A stretch of 64,000 nucleotides of DNA from UBA4744 sp963718995 (GTDB lineage Bacteria > Actinomycetota > Acidimicrobiia > Spongiisociales > UBA4744). Position numbers and translations under genes: made by a program. Numbering within the stretch: the first letter of the stretch is position 1; each line of letters begins with the position of its first letter. Where the stretch lies: the NCBI GenBank assembly GCA_963718995.1, contig CAVRAP010000020.1, positions 186,001 to 250,000 on the forward strand, read 5' to 3'. The notes beneath the pieces are model-generated. The model made no database searches, was not told the DNA's origin, and was given only the letters and a program-made list of their open reading frames with translations. Shown here one piece after another: positions 61,319 to 64,000 of the stretch.

Positions 61319-63898
61319 TTACTTCTGGACCAGTTCGACTGCTTCCAGGGCAGCCCGGTCGAGGACTTCGTCGCCGCGCCTTCGATGCCAGGCATCCCAC
61401 AATGCCAACATCGACGGCAGAACCAACACAGAGGCCACAAGGGCGAACCCGATGGCGTACACCGTCACCTGGCCCATCTGTGCGAACGGTTTCAGCGATG
61501 AAGTCATCAGGACCCCGAACCCGGCCATGGTGGTGAAAGCCGATCCGGCCAGCGCTCCACCCGTATGGCGGGCTGTGGACCGCATCGCTTCCACCGGGTC
61601 GTCGAAGCGAATCCTGTCCTCCTGGAATCGGTGCGTGACATGGATGGTGAACGGAACGCCGATCCCGATCGCCAGGGCGGACAGCGTGGCGGTAACGGGG
61701 TTGAAGGGGATGCCGGTGGCCGCCATCATCCCGAACGTCCACAGCACAACCAGGGCGACCGGCAAAATGGTGATGACTCCGAGCAATGGTCGGCGCGACT
61801 CAAACCAGAAGTTGACGACCAGCAACAGCATCGCCGCGACCAGGGTGATGAACAGCGACCGCACCTGTGAATCCGAGAGGCTCTGGATGATGACCGACGA
61901 GATGATCTCCTGCGAGGTTGCTATCACGTCCAGACCGCTTTCGGTTACGGGTGCGAAGTCGTCCACCAGATCTGCCTGGAGGGCAACTGCCCCCGTTTCG
62001 CCGGCGCTGGTTTGGATGGTGAACTGGGCGGCAGCAAAGTCCCCCGCCGAGCCCGACAGCACCTGACCCATCTGGTCGGGTGCTGCGTCCAGCGCCGCCG
62101 CAAAGATGGCGTTCACATCAGCATCCGCAGTTACCGAGAGATCCTCCTGGAGCCCGTTGGAAAAGGCCAGCTGTGCGAACTCCGGCGAGGCGGGTTGACC
62201 CTCGGACCCTTCCGTCGGCTGCAGCAAGGTTGCAACAACAGAAACTGGAGACTGCGCCGACGCAAACCCGCCAAAAGCGGTGACGTTCTCCGTGTCGGCC
62301 AGGTTCTGCCACGCCGCAAACATCGCGTTGTAGGCCGCGGGCGTCGCAACGTCGCCCTCAATGAGCACCGCGGTCGACTCACCGAAGCCCCCTCCGAACT
62401 CCTCCGCCAGCGTGTTGAAGGTGCTCACAGCCGGTGAGTCTTCGGGGAGGAAGTCCGTAAAGCTGAACTCTGTGCTCAGCTGGGTCAGACCGAAGTATCC
62501 GACACCGCCCAGAATGAGAGCGATGACCAATGTGGGGATCGGGGCATGTTCGGCCAGCACCGCCGTGCGGGACATCAACTTGGGAAGAGCCCGCTCCGTT
62601 GCTCCGGCGGCGAGCGCTTCACTCGGGAGACGTCCGGCCCGCTCGGCGCGACGGTCGAGCAGCAACCGAACCGCCGGAACAAAGGTGAGCATCAGGATGA
62701 ACGCGGCAAGGATTCCCACGGCGGCCAGGATCCCAAAGTCGGCCAACGCTGGCACGGGGTTGAAGACGTTGGTGAGAAATCCGACGGCTGTGGTCAACGT
62801 GGCCAGAATGAGGGCTACGCCAACGGTGCTGATCGCCCGCCCGGTGGCCCCGGCCACGTCGCGACCCTCGCCAAGTTCCTCTCGATAGCGGGCAGTCAGG
62901 TGGATCGCATAGTCAACGCCCAATCCGACCAGAAGGATGGGGATAATCTGACCGATTTCGTTGAATGGCCCAATGAAGTCCAGGTAGCCGGGCCCCAGCA
63001 GCACTCCGATCCCTTGTTCCCAGGTGATGGCCATGAGGATGACAGCCATGGTCAACACGATGTCCGCCCCACTCCGCCGGAGCGCCCGGGTCAGCGTCAA
63101 TCGGCCCTTCGGTCGGAGGAAGTAGACGAAACCGAGGATCGCCACAATGATGACAATCGCGTAGAGGAACAGCCGCCCGACTTCCGCCAGGAAATCGGTG
63201 TCCTCGCCGAAGAGCAGGGCGAAACTAAAGGGGGACACGGTAATGCCGTCACCTGCGTCGATAGCACTCAAGTCCTTGCCCAACGCGACCTCGAGATCGA
63301 TCAACTCGTTGAAAGCTTCATCGCCGTCCGCGAATTGTGATGCGTCCAGGAAGATGATGGCCAAACCGGAAGGAGCGATGGGCACGGTGAGGTCGGCATT
63401 TTGTGAGGCAAGTTGAGTGAGAAACCCTGTTTGTTCTGGAGGGGCGAATTCAGCCGACTGTTGGTAGAGCTGCTTGACTTCCGCGTCGGTGAGGTCTTCC
63501 GTCGAGATTCCTTGCTGGGCGGCGGAGCCCAGGACACCGTCGAGAAAGCTAACCACGCCGGGTCGCTGGTCTTGTACCGACAGGTAGGAACCAGCGTTGC
63601 TCTCCGCCACCACGCGGTTGATCTCCCGCACCGCTCGCAGGCCCGATGCCGAGATGACATCGTCGCCTTCGATGATGACTTGAATGACCTCTTCTGATGC
63701 ACCGCTCGAAAACAAATCTCCGATCCGTTCGGAAGCTTGAATCTCGGGCGTGTCGGGTGCGAATCCTTCCTGACCGGTTGAGCGCACCATTTGCGAGTTC
63801 AGCGCCCCAAACACGGCGGTCGCGATCACCACGACCGCCACGATGAACCAGGGAGCGCGTTGAGCAGCGCCGGACAAGAAATGGACAAGTGATTTCAC
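61319..63898 (-). CDS. MMPL/RND-superfamily exporter
   Basis: A 859-residue membrane protein with the two-half RND plan: helix 1 (WFIVAVVVIATAVFGAL), a large exported loop (about 35-235), five or six helices, second exported loop (about 470-640) and the final helices. Signature pieces are ILLVGLGVDYAIHLTARYREE and LSALAIGIGVPFTIHVTHRFQ, each the GxxxDYxxH- or GxGxxxxxH-type proton-relay region. Related to HpnN and MMPL lipid exporters. Cargo is unknown; a lipid is plausible since mycolate-type MMPLs and hopanoid exporters share the fold. Coupled to the next small membrane gene. The 102 bases upstream to the window end show nothing recognisable. Confidence 0.88.
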   Translation of the reverse strand: MKSLVHFLSGAAQRAPWFIVAVVVIATAVFGALNSQMVRSTGQEGFAPDTPEIQASERIGDLFSSGASEEVIQVIIEGDDVISASGLRAVREINRVVAESNAGSYLSVQDQRPGVVSFLDGVLGSAAQQGISTEDLTDAEVKQLYQQSAEFAPPEQTGFLTQLASQNADLTVPIAPSGLAIIFLDASQFADGDEAFNELIDLEVALGKDLSAIDAGDGITVSPFSFALLFGEDTDFLAEVGRLFLYAIVIIVAILGFVYFLRPKGRLTLTRALRRSGADIVLTMAVILMAITWEQGIGVLLGPGYLDFIGPFNEIGQIIPILLVGLGVDYAIHLTARYREELGEGRDVAGATGRAISTVGVALILATLTTAVGFLTNVFNPVPALADFGILAAVGILAAFILMLTFVPAVRLLLDRRAERAGRLPSEALAAGATERALPKLMSRTAVLAEHAPIPTLVIALILGGVGYFGLTQLSTEFSFTDFLPEDSPAVSTFNTLAEEFGGGFGESTAVLIEGDVATPAAYNAMFAAWQNLADTENVTAFGGFASAQSPVSVVATLLQPTEGSEGQPASPEFAQLAFSNGLQEDLSVTADADVNAIFAAALDAAPDQMGQVLSGSAGDFAAAQFTIQTSAGETGAVALQADLVDDFAPVTESGLDVIATSQEIISSVIIQSLSDSQVRSLFITLVAAMLLLVVNFWFESRRPLLGVITILPVALVVLWTFGMMAATGIPFNPVTATLSALAIGIGVPFTIHVTHRFQEDRIRFDDPVEAMRSTARHTGGALAGSAFTTMAGFGVLMTSSLKPFAQMGQVTVYAIGFALVASVLVLPSMLALWDAWHRRRGDEVLDRAALEAVELVQK

Positions 63899-64000
63899 AG
63901 TGTTCTCCGCGGTTTGTATCGAATTGACGGCGATGGCGCGTCGACCAGCCGGCCCCTAGCTTAGGAGACTGTTAGGTATTGTCGTTCATCTCGGCGGTGC

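Overview
The window is a 64 kb piece of a GC-rich chromosome carrying almost only housekeeping genes. The gene order points to a monoderm actinobacterium (Actinomycetota). Evidence is the pyrRBC-pyrF-mihF-gmk-rpoZ-coaBC-metK run, alaS followed by a DUF6167-type small protein, yqgF, mltG and aroE, ruvCAB next to queA-tgt-yajC-secD-secF-apt-relA, pdxS-pdxT-yebC, and a PIP synthase / PIM acyltransferase / PimA cluster. Threonine-rich linkers in several exported domains and a full type IV pilus locus without a secretin fit the class Acidimicrobiia best. That class assignment is an inference from gene content, not a phylogeny.

Layout. 1-7,500 (minus strand): metK (cut by the window edge), coaBC, rpoZ, gmk, mihF and the pyrimidine operon pyrR-pyrB-pyrC-pyrD-pyrF, headed by a PyrR-type RNA leader. 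7,523-11,222 (minus): nusB, efp and shikimate genes aroB-aroK-aroC. 11,263-21,218 (minus): type IV pilus machine, in transcription order a DUF4388 protein, pilB, a pilT-like ATPase, pilC, pilA, pilD, then pilM-pilN-pilO and a PilP-like protein. 21,260-26,410 (minus): aroE, mltG, yqgF, alaS and a DUF6167-type protein. 26,675-27,892 (plus): an isolated FemAB/BioF2-like acyltransferase. 27,992-32,966 (minus): rarA, aspS, hisS and an MBL-fold hydrolase. 33,031-36,942 (minus): three large minor-pilin-like proteins that probably belong with the pilus. 37,081-47,033 (minus): relA, apt, secF, secD, yajC, tgt, queA, ruvB, ruvA, ruvC. 47,034-48,162: about 1.1 kb of degenerate repeats with no credible gene. 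48,163-49,298 (plus): a broken DUF222/HNH gene. 49,571-55,823: DUF2237 (plus), then yebC, pdxT, pdxS, a DUF3048 protein and the PIM lipid cluster (minus). 55,918-60,750 (plus): an EF-G paralogue and two dissimilar citrate synthases. 60,838-63,898 (minus): a small membrane protein and an MMPL/RND exporter.

The pyr genes supply most of UMP synthesis, the aro genes chorismate, pdxST pyridoxal phosphate, and yajC-secDF the Sec accessory complex. Most minus-strand genes overlap by 1-19 bases, so the strand reads as a few long translationally coupled operons.

A striking global feature is nine single-base frameshifts in eight genes (pyrD, yqgF, aspS, secD, the DUF222 gene twice, yebC, pdxT, pdxS). 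Each behaves as exactly one extra base. I read these mainly as base-insertion errors in the assembly, but their uniform sign deserves a check. The most interesting biology I could support is the pyr leader, where a PyrR-type hairpin sequesters the ribosome-binding site of a 23-codon leader peptide that spans an intrinsic terminator. I found no CRISPR array, rRNA, tRNA, prophage or transposase by reading.
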